NCBI RefSeq assembly: GCF_008728965.1
Contig: NZ_VSMC01000010.1
Coordinates: 40,863-104,862, forward strand
Length of the DNA stretch: 64,000 nt
From: Heminiphilus faecis
GTDB taxonomy: Bacteria > Bacteroidota > Bacteroidia > Bacteroidales > Muribaculaceae
Reading direction: 5' to 3'
Shown: one piece after another, positions 36,353 through 46,774 of the stretch
Position numbering within the stretch: the stretch's first letter is position 1
How the letters are laid out: every line of letters starts with the position of its first letter
The notes under the pieces: generated by a model
Database searches by the model: none
The model's input: the letters and a program-made list of their open reading frames with translations, nothing else
Told to the model about the DNA's origin: nothing
Translations under genes and position numbers: made by a program

Positions 36353-37114
36353 ATGGCAGGAAAAGGCGAACGCATATTCGGATTGATCGGGTTTCCGTTG
36401 ACCCATTCGTTTTCCAAAATTTACTTCAATCAGAAGTTTGAAGCAGAGCATATCGACGCACGTTATCTCAATTTCGAGTTACCTGACATAGGCGACCTGA
36501 TGGAGGTGGTGGCCCAGTATCCGGCTCTGAGCGGACTTAATGTGACCATCCCCTACAAAGAACAGGTGCTGCCGTATCTTGACGAAATAGACGAAGATGC
36601 GGCAAAAATAGGAGCCGTTAACGTCATAAAATTCATCCGTAAGAAAAACAGCCTGAAGTTTAAAGGCTATAACTCCGATATGATCGGATTTTCCGATTCA
36701 TTGAAGCCGCTGATAACACCGGCCCGAAACAAAGCACTGATATTAGGTACTGGAGGGGCGGCCAAAGCCGTGCGACAGGGCCTCATAAATCTCGGTATTG
36801 AACCGATATATGTATCAAGGACTCCAGACCCGAAGAAAAATGAACTCGGATATGACGACCTTGACTCGCATATAATGGATACCCATAAGATTATAGTCAA
36901 TACAACCCCGCTTGGCATGTATCCTAAAATAGATACATGCCCCGACATTCCTTACGGTCTTCTGACTAACGAACACCTGTGTTACGACCTTATATACAAC
37001 CCAGACGTGACTCTGTTCATGAAGCGGGCATCGGAACATGGAGCCGAAGTCAAGAACGGGTTGGAGATGCTTCTACTCCAAGCATTCATTTCTTGGAATA
37101 TCTGGAACGAATAG
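36353..37114 (+). CDS. aroE: shikimate dehydrogenase
   Basis: AroE reduces 3-dehydroshikimate with NADPH in the aromatic pathway. The 253-residue protein shows the substrate site GFPLTHSFSKIYFN and NVTIPYKEQV (catalytic Lys), the ILGTGGAAKAV nucleotide-binding loop, NTTPLGM and the C-terminal NGLEMLLLQA. The ATG at 36353 is preferred over a TTG at 36329 in the same frame. It is convergent with the YeiH-type gene, 5 bp apart. Confidence 0.96.
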   Translation: MAGKGERIFGLIGFPLTHSFSKIYFNQKFEAEHIDARYLNFELPDIGDLMEVVAQYPALSGLNVTIPYKEQVLPYLDEIDEDAAKIGAVNVIKFIRKKNSLKFKGYNSDMIGFSDSLKPLITPARNKALILGTGGAAKAVRQGLINLGIEPIYVSRTPDPKKNELGYDDLDSHIMDTHKIIVNTTPLGMYPKIDTCPDIPYGLLTNEHLCYDLIYNPDVTLFMKRASEHGAEVKNGLEMLLLQAFISWNIWNE

Positions 37115-37119
37115 GTCCA

Positions 37120-38151
37120 CTACAGGCACATAGGAGCCAAATATTTTGACAGCAGATAACCTCCTCCAAGTAGCCAGACATACAGGATGAATGCCAAAAC
37201 GAACGGTTTGGGTCCGGCTTTCTTGAATTTATCAATGCTCGTTTCCGCACCTAAGGCAACCATGGCCATAGTCAACAGAAATGTGTCTATGTAATTTATA
37301 CAGTCAACTACAGGCTGCGGCAGCAGATTAAACGAGTTAAACCCGATTACAACAAGAAATCCGATAGCAAACCATGGTATATCGACCTTTCCTTTCTGAG
37401 CGGAACCGTCGCCTTTCTTTGCTCTCATAGCAACCCAATATCCGAGAACAAGCAGAACCGGTACAAGAAGCATGACGCGGATCATCTTCACTATTATCGC
37501 GACATTGGATATCTCGGTGCCCATAGCGTTTCCAGCACCTACCGTGTGTGCTACTTCATGCAGGGTAGATCCTGCAAATATACCCATTTCATCAGGACTA
37601 AGCTGAAGTATACCAGCCCTATAGGCTATAGGATAGATAAACATGGATATAGTACCGAATATAACTACTGTAGCCACTGCCACTGCTGTTTTGTAAGGCT
37701 TGGTCTGTATAGTCGACTCCGCACCGAGCACAGCGGCGGCACCGCATATTCCACTTCCTATAGAGGTCAATAAAGCTATGTCCTTGTCCATCTTCAGCAA
37801 TCGGCCTACAAAAACACCACCTATTATAGTCACAACAACAATTATGACATCAACCAATATACCGGCGGTACCTACATTAAGCACATCCTGAAATGTAAGC
37901 CTGAATCCATACAATATTATACCGAGACGAAGTATCTTCTTCGAACAAAACTGTATACCCGGCACCCATGTCTCCGGTAGATGATTGCGAAGGCTATTGG
38001 CATACAGCATACCTAAAATTATACCGATTATCATCGGACTAAACGAAATCTCTCTGAAAAATTGCGCGTCACCTATGTAAAATGCGGCACATGAAAACAG
38101 GCCGATCAACAATATTCCGTGCAACATGCTGCTACGTTTACGACTTAACAT
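37120..38151 (-). CDS. YeiH family membrane transporter (putative sulfate exporter)
   Basis: A 343-residue inner-membrane protein of the UPF0324/YeiH family, with about ten hydrophobic segments. Diagnostic stretches are SPMIIGIILGMLYANS, RLGIILYGFRLTFQDV, GSGICGAAAVLG and STLHEVAHTVGAG. Family members are annotated as putative sulfate exporters on limited evidence; substrate here is unknown. A TAATTTTG -7 element lies at 38197-38190. Confidence 0.9.
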   Translation of the reverse strand: MLSRKRSSMLHGILLIGLFSCAAFYIGDAQFFREISFSPMIIGIILGMLYANSLRNHLPETWVPGIQFCSKKILRLGIILYGFRLTFQDVLNVGTAGILVDVIIVVVTIIGGVFVGRLLKMDKDIALLTSIGSGICGAAAVLGAESTIQTKPYKTAVAVATVVIFGTISMFIYPIAYRAGILQLSPDEMGIFAGSTLHEVAHTVGAGNAMGTEISNVAIIVKMIRVMLLVPVLLVLGYWVAMRAKKGDGSAQKGKVDIPWFAIGFLVVIGFNSFNLLPQPVVDCINYIDTFLLTMAMVALGAETSIDKFKKAGPKPFVLAFILYVWLLGGGYLLSKYLAPMCL

Positions 38152-38314
38152 AAATTACCTTGAATTTTATAATAACTATTTTACGAGCGCAAAATTAAAT
38201 CTAATATTTTATTCACAGATAATTTTTAACCTCAATTTATCCTTATCTTTTAAAATTAGTATTATATTTGTCAATAACCTTAATTTAAACGATTAAAACC
38301 GATACAAATCGCCT

Positions 38315-40171
38315 GTGAAGCCTCCGTTTTCATATGTTCCACTACTTCCCGCGGCCGCCATTATGGTTACGGTAATTATAATAGCAGCCGTTCTTTACAC
38401 TCCGCCGCCGGCTATCGTTGAAAAAGAGATTTACCACGGCATAGTGGAACAAAACAAGACAAATGACAGCGGCCAACATCTTACCGTAAAAGCGTCATTA
38501 CCGGGAGGAAAACACGCTACAATCCTGCTAACGTATCCGACCGTAAGCACACAAGTCTCCCCCGGAGACTCCATAAGTTTTATGTCCACACTGAATCAAC
38601 CGAAACCTCCTGATCTGTACGAAAACGATTATGCGGCTACATTACGGCGGAACGGCATAGAATATACTGCTTTCGTACGTCCCGACAATCTTAACATCAC
38701 AGGAAGAAATACCTCCCTATACTGGCAGATAAGACGTCTTCGACCGATAATAGGCGATATACTTAAACGCAGTGACCTCAACGCTTCTTCCTGTGAATTT
38801 CTCATCGCTATTCTAACCGGCGACAGTTCCATATTGCCCGAGGCTACACGTACTCGTTTTTCATCATCGGGAGTGGCTCATGTACTTGCTTTAAGCGGCC
38901 TGCATGTAGGTGTAATAGCCATAATACTGTCAATAGTTATGTTTCCCCTGCGAATGGCCGGCAACCGCCATATTTCAACAGCCATAATCATAATAGCATT
39001 GTGCGGTTATGCAGTAATGACCGGACTGTCACCTTCCGTGACTCGGTCGGTCATTATGGCTTCGACAATAGGCATAGGCTTCATGCTCAGACGCAGGTAT
39101 TCAAGCTTCAATGCTCTTTTGCTGGCTGTTATTGTCATACTGTTTTTCGACCCACTCGCCCTGTTTAAACCGGGCTTTCAGCTATCGTTTTCAGCCGTAG
39201 CTTCTATATTGATATTTTCGGTGCCTGTATATCGTATCAAGATTAAAAACCGTCTACTATATTATATAATATCACTCTTTACCGTAACTGTTGCCGCTAC
39301 ATTGGGCACAGCTATGATATCGGCATATCATTTTCATACATTTCCATGCTATTTTATACTTGCCAACATTCCTATCATAATACTTCTACCGTTTATTCTT
39401 TCGGGCGGTATAATAATCCTATTTGCCGAAGCTACCGGCATTGACTGCCATATCGTATGCCAAGCCGTAGATTGCCTTTATTCAATAATCGACGGCATAA
39501 CACATTCAATAGCGAATCTACCGGGAGCTACAATAAAAAACATCCATTTCTCCGGATGGACCATAATACCCTACTTCGCCACACTGACCACTCTCGCATT
39601 ATCTATATTTTACCGACAGCGCATATGGTATTTTCTCTCATCGGCATTCATTATCATGACTGCGGTGACACTTCTGGCTACCGCGCCGCGATATCCTGAA
39701 GAAGAATTTTTTATCACTCGCGCCACTTACGAGACGTCAGCCATGTACCGTTATGGGAAAGAAGCCGTACTTATAACCACCGCCGCTCCACAAAATACAA
39801 GTTCAGTCATTTTTGCCCATCAACGGCGCTTCAGTGACTATCTTTCAAGCCGAGACGCAGATTCACTACGCATTGCACCGGATACACTTATAACAGGGAG
39901 TATGAAACGTATCGGCAACGTACTTTGCTATAATGACGTCACCTATCATTTTATCTCGACCGACTCTTTTACATCCACCGGTTTTGTCGATTATGCTATT
40001 GTATGCCGCGGTTTCAAGGGCGACATACTCGACATCGCACGCATTATATCACCCGATACCATATTACTGAGCAATGATCTGCACCCCAGACGCCATGACA
40101 GATACCTTGACAGTCTGCGCATACATAATATACCCCATAGGTCGCTCAAAAAATATAAAAACGCAAAATAA
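38315..40171 (+). CDS. ComEC/Rec2-type competence membrane protein
   Basis: A 618-residue membrane protein matching the ComEC core: an N-terminal extracytoplasmic OB-like region (about residues 30-120), then the competence domain with GVAHVLALSGLHVGVIAIIL and LSPSVTRSVIMASTIG, and several membrane spans. ComEC forms the channel for single-stranded DNA uptake. The C-terminal metallo-beta-lactamase domain of full-length ComEC is absent or reduced to a divergent region. No ATG precedes the motifs closely; the start is a GTG, 45 nt after a TATATTTG -7 element at 38263-38270. Confidence 0.88.
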   Translation: MKPPFSYVPLLPAAAIMVTVIIIAAVLYTPPPAIVEKEIYHGIVEQNKTNDSGQHLTVKASLPGGKHATILLTYPTVSTQVSPGDSISFMSTLNQPKPPDLYENDYAATLRRNGIEYTAFVRPDNLNITGRNTSLYWQIRRLRPIIGDILKRSDLNASSCEFLIAILTGDSSILPEATRTRFSSSGVAHVLALSGLHVGVIAIILSIVMFPLRMAGNRHISTAIIIIALCGYAVMTGLSPSVTRSVIMASTIGIGFMLRRRYSSFNALLLAVIVILFFDPLALFKPGFQLSFSAVASILIFSVPVYRIKIKNRLLYYIISLFTVTVAATLGTAMISAYHFHTFPCYFILANIPIIILLPFILSGGIIILFAEATGIDCHIVCQAVDCLYSIIDGITHSIANLPGATIKNIHFSGWTIIPYFATLTTLALSIFYRQRIWYFLSSAFIIMTAVTLLATAPRYPEEEFFITRATYETSAMYRYGKEAVLITTAAPQNTSSVIFAHQRRFSDYLSSRDADSLRIAPDTLITGSMKRIGNVLCYNDVTYHFISTDSFTSTGFVDYAIVCRGFKGDILDIARIISPDTILLSNDLHPRRHDRYLDSLRIHNIPHRSLKKYKNAK

Positions 40172-40196
40172 AGGCAGCGATATAAGCGTTTTTCAC

Positions 40197-40204
40197 TAAA
40201 TTTG
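40197..40204 (+). promoter_or_regulatory. promoter -7 element abutting the M20 peptidase start
   Basis: TAAATTTG, then CCCC, then ATG at 40209. Transcription starting 5-8 nt after the element would be at or inside the start codon. No -33 TTG is seen 20 nt upstream. Confidence 0.45.
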
Positions 40205-40208
40205 CCCC

Positions 40209-41270
40209 ATGGATGAATTATTTTATCAAGCCGTCGATCTGTTGCGCGAACTTATAGCGACACCCTCGGTAAGCCGTGACGAGAGAGCGGCCTCAGACAA
40301 AGTTGAAGCATATCTAAAATCCAAAGGTGTGAACGTAAGGCGGCACGGCAACAATTTGTGGGCCATAGCCGAAGGATACGATGACTCATACCCCACCCTG
40401 TTGCTTAATTCCCATATAGATACGGTTAAACCAGTCGCCGGATGGACTCAAAATCCGTTTGTCCCGACAGAAAAGGACGGACGCTTATACGGGCTCGGGA
40501 GCAATGATGCCGGAGCATCGCTCGTATCGCTCATCGCCGCATTCATATATATGAACACTCGGCAGCGCGACTACAATTTAATACTTGCAGTATCTGCTGA
40601 AGAAGAAGTCAGCGGATGCAACGGTCTTGAATCAATCATACCTATGCTGCCCCCCGTCGCCCTCGCCTTGGTAGGCGAACCTACCGGCATGAATCCTGCC
40701 GTCGCCGAAAAAGGCCTCATGGTACTTGACGGTATAGTCACCGGAGTATCTGGCCACGCCGCCCGCAACGAAGGCATCAACGCCATTTACAATGCCCTGC
40801 CTGTAATAGATACTCTGCGCACCCTGCAACTTCCCCGTATATCACCTCTACTTGGCCCTGTCAAAATAAGTGTAACACAGATAGAAGCCGGCACACAACA
40901 CAATGTCGTACCTGACTCATGCCGTATCGTTGTCGACGTAAGATCAACCGATTGCTATACCAACGAAGAGACCCTCGCTCTTATAAAGCAGGCCGTACCG
41001 GGATGCACACTGACTCCTCGGTCCACTCGACTGAACCCTTCGGGCATTGACACATCGCATGCACTCGTACAACGGTTCGCAATGGCCGGAGGCATACCCT
41101 ACGGATCACCCACACTAAGTGATCAGGCGCTGATGCCTTGGCCCTCATTTAAAATCGGCCCCGGAGACTCGGCCCGTTCCCATACTGCCGATGAATTCAT
41201 AGCAATCGACGAAATTCGTCAGGCTCTGGCCCTCTATATAAAAGCCCTTGACGGCCTCAAACTTAGCTAA
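40209..41270 (+). CDS. M20 family metallo-hydrolase (ArgE/DapE-like)
   Basis: A 353-residue zinc amidohydrolase. Metal ligands are visible in NSHIDTV, GSNDAGAS, SAEEEVSG, VGEPTG and RSHTADEF. The lid domain contains GVSGHAARNEGINA and the ends are typical of ArgE-type N-acyl-amino-acid deacylases. In Bacteroidota a related enzyme removes the succinyl or acetyl group in arginine synthesis, and ArgE' is a plausible name, but no arg genes are adjacent, so the substrate is left open. Confidence 0.88.
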   Translation: MDELFYQAVDLLRELIATPSVSRDERAASDKVEAYLKSKGVNVRRHGNNLWAIAEGYDDSYPTLLLNSHIDTVKPVAGWTQNPFVPTEKDGRLYGLGSNDAGASLVSLIAAFIYMNTRQRDYNLILAVSAEEEVSGCNGLESIIPMLPPVALALVGEPTGMNPAVAEKGLMVLDGIVTGVSGHAARNEGINAIYNALPVIDTLRTLQLPRISPLLGPVKISVTQIEAGTQHNVVPDSCRIVVDVRSTDCYTNEETLALIKQAVPGCTLTPRSTRLNPSGIDTSHALVQRFAMAGGIPYGSPTLSDQALMPWPSFKIGPGDSARSHTADEFIAIDEIRQALALYIKALDGLKLS

Positions 41271-41465
41271 AATCCGGAGCAGGACCACGACCTGTTTATG
41301 TAAAACAGATTCACGCACCAGTGAAGAGGCATTTATGTATATCCATAATCCACCACAAAACGCTTCGCTAATTTTACACTTGCTTATTGACTCTACAGGA
41401 TGCTCTCATTTGGCTACATATATAAGTTTTTAAGACAGCCGGAACATTTATTCAGCATTTTTTCG

Positions 41466-41473
41466 TACATTTG
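41466..41473 (+). promoter_or_regulatory. topoisomerase IV subunit B promoter -7 element
   Basis: TACATTTG, about 35 nt before the ATG at 41508. The -33 region has no clear TTG. The rest of the 237-bp gap holds no recognised feature. Confidence 0.45.
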
Positions 41474-41507
41474 CAAGTTAACATATAGATAAATCGGCCA
41501 AAATCAC

Positions 41508-43451
41508 ATGACTGACGAACCAATTATCACGCCGGAACAGGAACAGCCCGATATGCCGTCCAACTATTCCGGCGACGACATAAAAACCCTTGACTGGAAA
41601 GAACATATACGTCTGCGCCCGGGTATGTATATCGGCAAACTCGGCGACGGCTCACAAAACGACGACGGCGTGTATGTATTGCTCAAAGAAGTGCTTGACA
41701 ACTCCATTGACGAGTATATGATGGGCTTCGGAAAGCAGATTAATATTCAAGTGACAGATACGGAGGTAAACGTACGCGACTTCGGACGCGGCATACCTTT
41801 GGACAAAGTTGTCGACGTATCTTCAAAAATGAATACCGGTGCAAAATATGATTCAAAAGCATTCAAGAAGTCGGTAGGACTCAACGGTGTCGGCATAAAA
41901 GCCGTCAATGCATTGTCGACATACTTCTACATCAAGAGTGTGCGCGACGGACAATGCCGTATTATAGAGTATACTCGTGGCGAAATGACTTACGACAGCG
42001 GTGTGACAGAATGTGACGAAGCCAACGGCACAGCAGTGCGGTTCGTTCCCGACAACTCTATATTCCGCGACTATAGTTACCATGAAGAATATATAGTCCA
42101 GCTCGTAAAAAACTACACATTCCTTAATACTGGCCTGTCGATATACTTCAACGGCAAACGCTACTTTTCGCGCAACGGCTTACTTGATCTTCTGAAAGAA
42201 AACCTGACCAATGAGCCGTTATACCCCATAATACACCTGAAAGGTGACGATATTGAAGCGGTAATCACCCACACCAAACAGTTTGGCGAGGAATATTACT
42301 CTTTTGTCAACGGCCAGCACACCACCCAAGGCGGCACACACCTCACCGCTTTTCGCGAGTCGGTGTCACGCACTATCAAGGAGTACTACGGAAAGAATTT
42401 CGAATACTCCGACATACGCGGAGGCATGGTTGCCGCCATATCCATTAAAGTCGAAGAACCGGTATTCGAGTCACAGACCAAGACCAAACTCGGATCACGC
42501 GACATGGGCCCTGAAGGGCCAACAGTAGCAAAATTCATCGGCGATTTTATCAAAAAAGAACTTGACAACTACCTGCATATCGACCTCACGACAGCCGACA
42601 TACTACTGAAGAAAGTTCAGGAAAATGAAAAAGAACGCAAAGCCATGGCCGGCGTTACCAAAGCTGTAAGAGAAAAAGCCAAAAAGGCAGCCATACACAA
42701 CAAGAAACTACTTGACTGCCGTACCCATCTTAATGATGTCAAAGGCGATGAAGACAAGAAAAACGCCTCGACAATATTCATCACCGAGGGTGACTCCGCG
42801 GCAGGTTCCATAACAAAGATACGCAATGTCGACACACAGGCGGTATTCTCACTGCGGGGAAAGCCGCTGAACACATATGGCATGCCGCTCGTAGACGTAT
42901 ATAAAAACGACGAATTCGCACTGTTGCGCGCGGCCCTAAACATCGAGGACAGCATCGACGACTTGCGGTACAACAACGTGGTCATAGCCACCGATGCCGA
43001 TGTCGACGGCATGCACATACGACTTCTGCTGCTGACTTACTTCCTACAGTTTTTCCCTGATCTTGTGAAAAAAGGACATGTGTATGTACTTCAGACTCCT
43101 CTGTTCCGTGTCAGAAACAAAGCCACTACACGTCGCTCAGCCGCGAAGAAAAAGAATACAGGCATAACAACCGATGACGTATATTATTGTTATAATGACG
43201 AGGAGCGTATAACTGCAATCAAGAAATTCGGGACAAACGCCGAGATAACCCGTTTCAAAGGTCTTGGCGAAATAGATCCCGAAGAATTCCGCGGTTTTAT
43301 CGGTCCCGACATGAGGCTTGACCGAGTGTCACTGCGAAAAGAAGATGCCGTGAGTGAATTGCTCGAGTTTTACATGGGCAAAAACACACCCGAGCGTCAA
43401 AACTTTATTATTGACAATCTCGTAATTGAAGATGACTCCGAAATATCCTGA
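41508..43451 (+). CDS. parE: DNA topoisomerase IV subunit B (ParE-type)
   Basis: A 647-residue type IIA topoisomerase ATPase subunit that works with ParC to separate linked chromosomes. GHKL motifs ([36 protein letters not shown]), the transducer [10 protein letters not shown], and the TOPRIM motifs [10 protein letters not shown] and [11 protein letters not shown] are present. GDSAAGS in place of GyrB's EGDSAGG and the short C-terminus favour ParE over GyrB. The ParC partner is not in the window. The end overlaps coaD by 20 bp. Confidence 0.9.
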   Translation: MTDEPIITPEQEQPDMPSNYSGDDIKTLDWKEHIRLRPGMYIGKLGDGSQNDDGVYVLLKEVLDNSIDEYMMGFGKQINIQVTDTEVNVRDFGRGIPLDKVVDVSSKMNTGAKYDSKAFKKSVGLNGVGIKAVNALSTYFYIKSVRDGQCRIIEYTRGEMTYDSGVTECDEANGTAVRFVPDNSIFRDYSYHEEYIVQLVKNYTFLNTGLSIYFNGKRYFSRNGLLDLLKENLTNEPLYPIIHLKGDDIEAVITHTKQFGEEYYSFVNGQHTTQGGTHLTAFRESVSRTIKEYYGKNFEYSDIRGGMVAAISIKVEEPVFESQTKTKLGSRDMGPEGPTVAKFIGDFIKKELDNYLHIDLTTADILLKKVQENEKERKAMAGVTKAVREKAKKAAIHNKKLLDCRTHLNDVKGDEDKKNASTIFITEGDSAAGSITKIRNVDTQAVFSLRGKPLNTYGMPLVDVYKNDEFALLRAALNIEDSIDDLRYNNVVIATDADVDGMHIRLLLLTYFLQFFPDLVKKGHVYVLQTPLFRVRNKATTRRSAAKKKNTGITTDDVYYCYNDEERITAIKKFGTNAEITRFKGLGEIDPEEFRGFIGPDMRLDRVSLRKEDAVSELLEFYMGKNTPERQNFIIDNLVIEDDSEIS

Positions 43452-43902
43452 ACATATAGCCATATATCCGGGCACATTTGACCCGTTCACAATAGGACAT
43501 AAGTCCATTGTCGAACGTGGTCTGGAATTGTTTGACAAAATCATAATAGCCGTGGGTATAAACGATGCCAAACGCTGCTACAAACCGACTGACGTGCGAG
43601 TAAACCACATACGCGCCGTCATGGCCGATGAGCCGCGGGTGGAAGTTACAAGCTACGACGGCCTTACGGTAGACATAGCCAAAGAATACGGTGCGCGGTT
43701 CATACTGCGCGGAGTACGCACGGTGGCGGATTATGAATATGAACGTAATCTTGCTTACGCCAACCGCAAGATATCGGGTATAGAAACGGTTCTTCTATAC
43801 ACCCTGCCTGAACTGCAGTACATAAGCTCCACAATGGTGCGCGACCTTGACAGATACGGCTATGACATAAGTCAGTTTGTGCCTAATGCTGAAAATATTT
43901 AA
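43432..43902 (+). CDS. coaD: phosphopantetheine adenylyltransferase
   Basis: CoaD makes dephospho-CoA from 4'-phosphopantetheine and ATP. The nucleotidyltransferase signature is [20 protein letters not shown] (TxGH) and the C-terminal ISSTMVRDL is the conserved ATP-contact loop. The ATG at 43432 gives a 156-residue protein; a TTG six bases upstream would add MK only. It overlaps the end of parE, indicating coupled expression. Confidence 0.96.
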   Translation: MTPKYPEHIAIYPGTFDPFTIGHKSIVERGLELFDKIIIAVGINDAKRCYKPTDVRVNHIRAVMADEPRVEVTSYDGLTVDIAKEYGARFILRGVRTVADYEYERNLAYANRKISGIETVLLYTLPELQYISSTMVRDLDRYGYDISQFVPNAENI

Positions 43903-43916
43903 TTAAACAACTGCTT

Positions 43917-45509
43917 ATGAGAGCTTTAACATTTATCATACTATCCATAATTATCTCGGCATCGGCTGCCGTGTCACAAAATTTCGTGCTCACGCCCGAA
44001 CGAAAACTTCAATATGCCGAAGGTATAATATCTAAATTTTATGTCGACTCCGTAGACCGCGACACGATAGTGGACGAAGCCATCAGAGCTATGCTCAAAA
44101 CCCTTGATCCGCATTCGGCCTACTCTACTCCGGAAGAGACACGAGAACTTAACGAGCCGCTTAACGGCAACTTCAGCGGCGTAGGCATACAGTTCAACAT
44201 GGGCACCGACACTTTATATGTAATACAGACCGTAGCAGGAGGCCCTTCGGAAAAGGTCGGGCTACTTCCCGGCGACCGCATAATAATGGTCAACGACACA
44301 GTCATAGCCGGTGTAAAAATGAAAAACACCGATGTCATGAAGCGTCTGCGCGGTCCCAAAGGCTCTGTCGTAAACGTGAAGATAAAACGTCACGGCGTGC
44401 CGGAACTTATTGAATTCAACATAACACGCGACGATATACCTATCTACAGTGTCGACGCCGCATACATGGCCGATCCGACTACGGGCTACATACGCATAAG
44501 CCGTTTCGCCGAACAGACACCGCAGGAATTTACCGAGGCCATGACCAAATTGCGCAAGCAAGGCATGAAACAGCTTATAATCGACCTTCAGGACAACGGA
44601 GGCGGATATCTCAACGCTGCGCAGGAACTTGCCGGACATTTCCTCAAAAAAGGCGACCTCATAGTATACACCGACTCGCCGAGGGCACCGGGCTATACAT
44701 TTGTCGCCGACAAGGACGGAGACTTCCGCGACGGACGGGTAGTAGTATTGGTCAACCAATTCTCGGCATCGGCCAGCGAGATACTTGCCGGAGCCATTCA
44801 GGACCACGACCGCGGAGTCATAGTAGGGCGACGCACATTTGGCAAAGGACTTGTACAACGGCCGTTCCCGTTTCCCGACGGTTCGATGATACGGCTTACA
44901 GTATCAAAATATTTCACTCCGTCAGGACGCTGCATACAGAAGCCTTATGTAAAGGGCGACCTCGACGACTACATCGATGACATGAAACACCGCTTCGATG
45001 CAGGAGAGTTCATGCACTCAGATTCCATACATTTCCCGGACTCACTTCAGTACAAGACGCTCCATGCAGGGCGCACCGTATATGGCGGCGGAGGTATCAT
45101 GCCCGACCGTTTCATACCGTTGGATACCGCTTGGTACACAACATACTACCGTGACCTGCTTGCCAAAGGCACTCTTTATCAATATGTATTGGGCTATGTT
45201 GACCAACACCGTGAAAGTCTGAAAAAAGCATATCCCGACGAAGATGCTTTTGCCCGTAATTTCGAACCCGGCGACGAGTTTATGCAAGGGCTTATTGAAA
45301 AAGCGGAGAAAGACGGCACAAAATATGATGAAAGCCAGTTCCGCCAAAGCGAAAGTTACCTGCGCACAGTACTGAAAGCACTTCTCGCCCGAGATTTGTA
45401 TGAAGACGGGGCGTACTACAAAATAGCCAACGGCCTCAACCCTACTTATACCGAAGGTCTGAAGCTGATAAATGACATTAAGGAGTACAATAAACTGCTT
45501 GACCGATGA
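43917..45509 (+). CDS. S41 family C-terminal processing protease
   Basis: A 530-residue exported tail-specific protease. After a signal peptide (ending SAAVS-Q) there is the helical region, a PDZ domain (GNFSGVGIQFNMGTDTLYV, then GGPSEKVGLLPGDRIIMVND), and the catalytic core with NQFSASASEILAGAIQDH (Ser) and GRRTFGKGLVQ (Lys), the Ser-Lys dyad of CtpA/Prc. Such proteases work on periplasmic substrates and, in some Bacteroidota, on regulated surface proteins. It ends 4 bp into hflX (ATGA). Confidence 0.94.
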   Translation: MRALTFIILSIIISASAAVSQNFVLTPERKLQYAEGIISKFYVDSVDRDTIVDEAIRAMLKTLDPHSAYSTPEETRELNEPLNGNFSGVGIQFNMGTDTLYVIQTVAGGPSEKVGLLPGDRIIMVNDTVIAGVKMKNTDVMKRLRGPKGSVVNVKIKRHGVPELIEFNITRDDIPIYSVDAAYMADPTTGYIRISRFAEQTPQEFTEAMTKLRKQGMKQLIIDLQDNGGGYLNAAQELAGHFLKKGDLIVYTDSPRAPGYTFVADKDGDFRDGRVVVLVNQFSASASEILAGAIQDHDRGVIVGRRTFGKGLVQRPFPFPDGSMIRLTVSKYFTPSGRCIQKPYVKGDLDDYIDDMKHRFDAGEFMHSDSIHFPDSLQYKTLHAGRTVYGGGGIMPDRFIPLDTAWYTTYYRDLLAKGTLYQYVLGYVDQHRESLKKAYPDEDAFARNFEPGDEFMQGLIEKAEKDGTKYDESQFRQSESYLRTVLKALLARDLYEDGAYYKIANGLNPTYTEGLKLINDIKEYNKLLDR

Positions 45510-46744
45510 AAGAAAATATAATAAGTAAAGAAACTTCGGAAAAGACCGTACTTGTCGGTCTTATAACACCGCAGCAAAACGAGGCCAAAGCCAACGAATA
45601 TCTTGACGAGCTTGCGTTTCTTGCCGATACTGCGGGAGCCGTAACCGAAAAGAGGTTCTTGCAGCGTGTGGACTATCCCAACCCGCGCACATTCGTAGGT
45701 AAAGGCAAACTCGACGAAATAAAAGAATATGTCGAGAACAACGACATAGGTCTGGTAATATTTGACGATGACCTGTCAACAAAACAGGTCGCCAATCTCG
45801 AACGTGAGTTACAGGTAAAAATACTTGACCGCACAAGTCTCATTCTTGACATATTTGCAAAAAGGGCGCAGACCGCCAATGCAAAGACTCAAGTCGAGCT
45901 GGCCCAATATCAGTATCTGCTCCCGCGGCTGACCCGCATGTGGACCCACCTCGAACGCCAGCGCGGAGGCATCGGCATGCGTGGCCCCGGCGAAACCCAG
46001 ATAGAGACCGACCGGCGCATAATCCTCGACAAGATATCAAGACTGAAAGCCGAACTCGAAAGTATCGACAAGCAAAAATCAATACAGCGTAAGAATCGAG
46101 GCAAACTTACCAGAGTGGCACTTGTAGGCTATACCAATGTCGGAAAGTCAACCCTGATGAACCTGTTAAGCAAAAGCGAGGTATTTGCCGAAAACAAGCT
46201 TTTTGCCACGCTCGACACCACCGTACGCAAAGTCATCATCGACAATCTGCCGTTTCTGCTTACCGATACCGTAGGATTCATACGCAAATTACCTACACAT
46301 CTGGTCAACTCGTTCAAGTCTACACTTGACGAAGTAAGGGATGCCGACATACTTGTGCATGTGGTCGATATAAGCCACCCGCAATTTGAAGAACAAATTG
46401 AAATCGTCAACAATACATTGGCCGAAATATGCGGCAAAGACAATGACAAAAAGATGATCATGGTATTCAACAAGATCGACGCGTTCACATACAAGCCCAA
46501 GGACGACGACGACCTCACACCGTCGACACGTGAAAATGTATCGCTTGACGAACTGAAAACTACTTGGATGGCCAAAATGCACGACAACTGTGTGTTCATA
46601 TCAGCCAAAAAGCAGATCAACATCGACGAACTAAAAGAAAAACTTTATGAAAAAGCCAAAGAAGTGCACCTTACACGCTTCCCCTACAATGACTTCCTTT
46701 TTCAAAAGTATGATGACGATGACAATCCTGATATAACCGAATAA
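45506..46744 (+). CDS. hflX: GTPase HflX
   Basis: HflX is a ribosome-associated GTPase that splits stalled ribosomes. The 412-residue protein has the N-terminal HflX domain (RVDYPNPRTFVGKGK, then DRTSLILDIFAKRAQT), the coiled linker (ERQRGGIGMRGPGETQ) and the G domain with GYTNVGKST, DTVGFIRKLP and FNKID. The start overlaps the stop of the S41 protease by 4 bp. The end is 30 bp before the DUF4954 gene. Confidence 0.97.
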   Translation: MKENIISKETSEKTVLVGLITPQQNEAKANEYLDELAFLADTAGAVTEKRFLQRVDYPNPRTFVGKGKLDEIKEYVENNDIGLVIFDDDLSTKQVANLERELQVKILDRTSLILDIFAKRAQTANAKTQVELAQYQYLLPRLTRMWTHLERQRGGIGMRGPGETQIETDRRIILDKISRLKAELESIDKQKSIQRKNRGKLTRVALVGYTNVGKSTLMNLLSKSEVFAENKLFATLDTTVRKVIIDNLPFLLTDTVGFIRKLPTHLVNSFKSTLDEVRDADILVHVVDISHPQFEEQIEIVNNTLAEICGKDNDKKMIMVFNKIDAFTYKPKDDDDLTPSTRENVSLDELKTTWMAKMHDNCVFISAKKQINIDELKEKLYEKAKEVHLTRFPYNDFLFQKYDDDDNPDITE

Positions 46745-46774
46745 TCCCATAAAAAACAATAACGGCCAATCATT

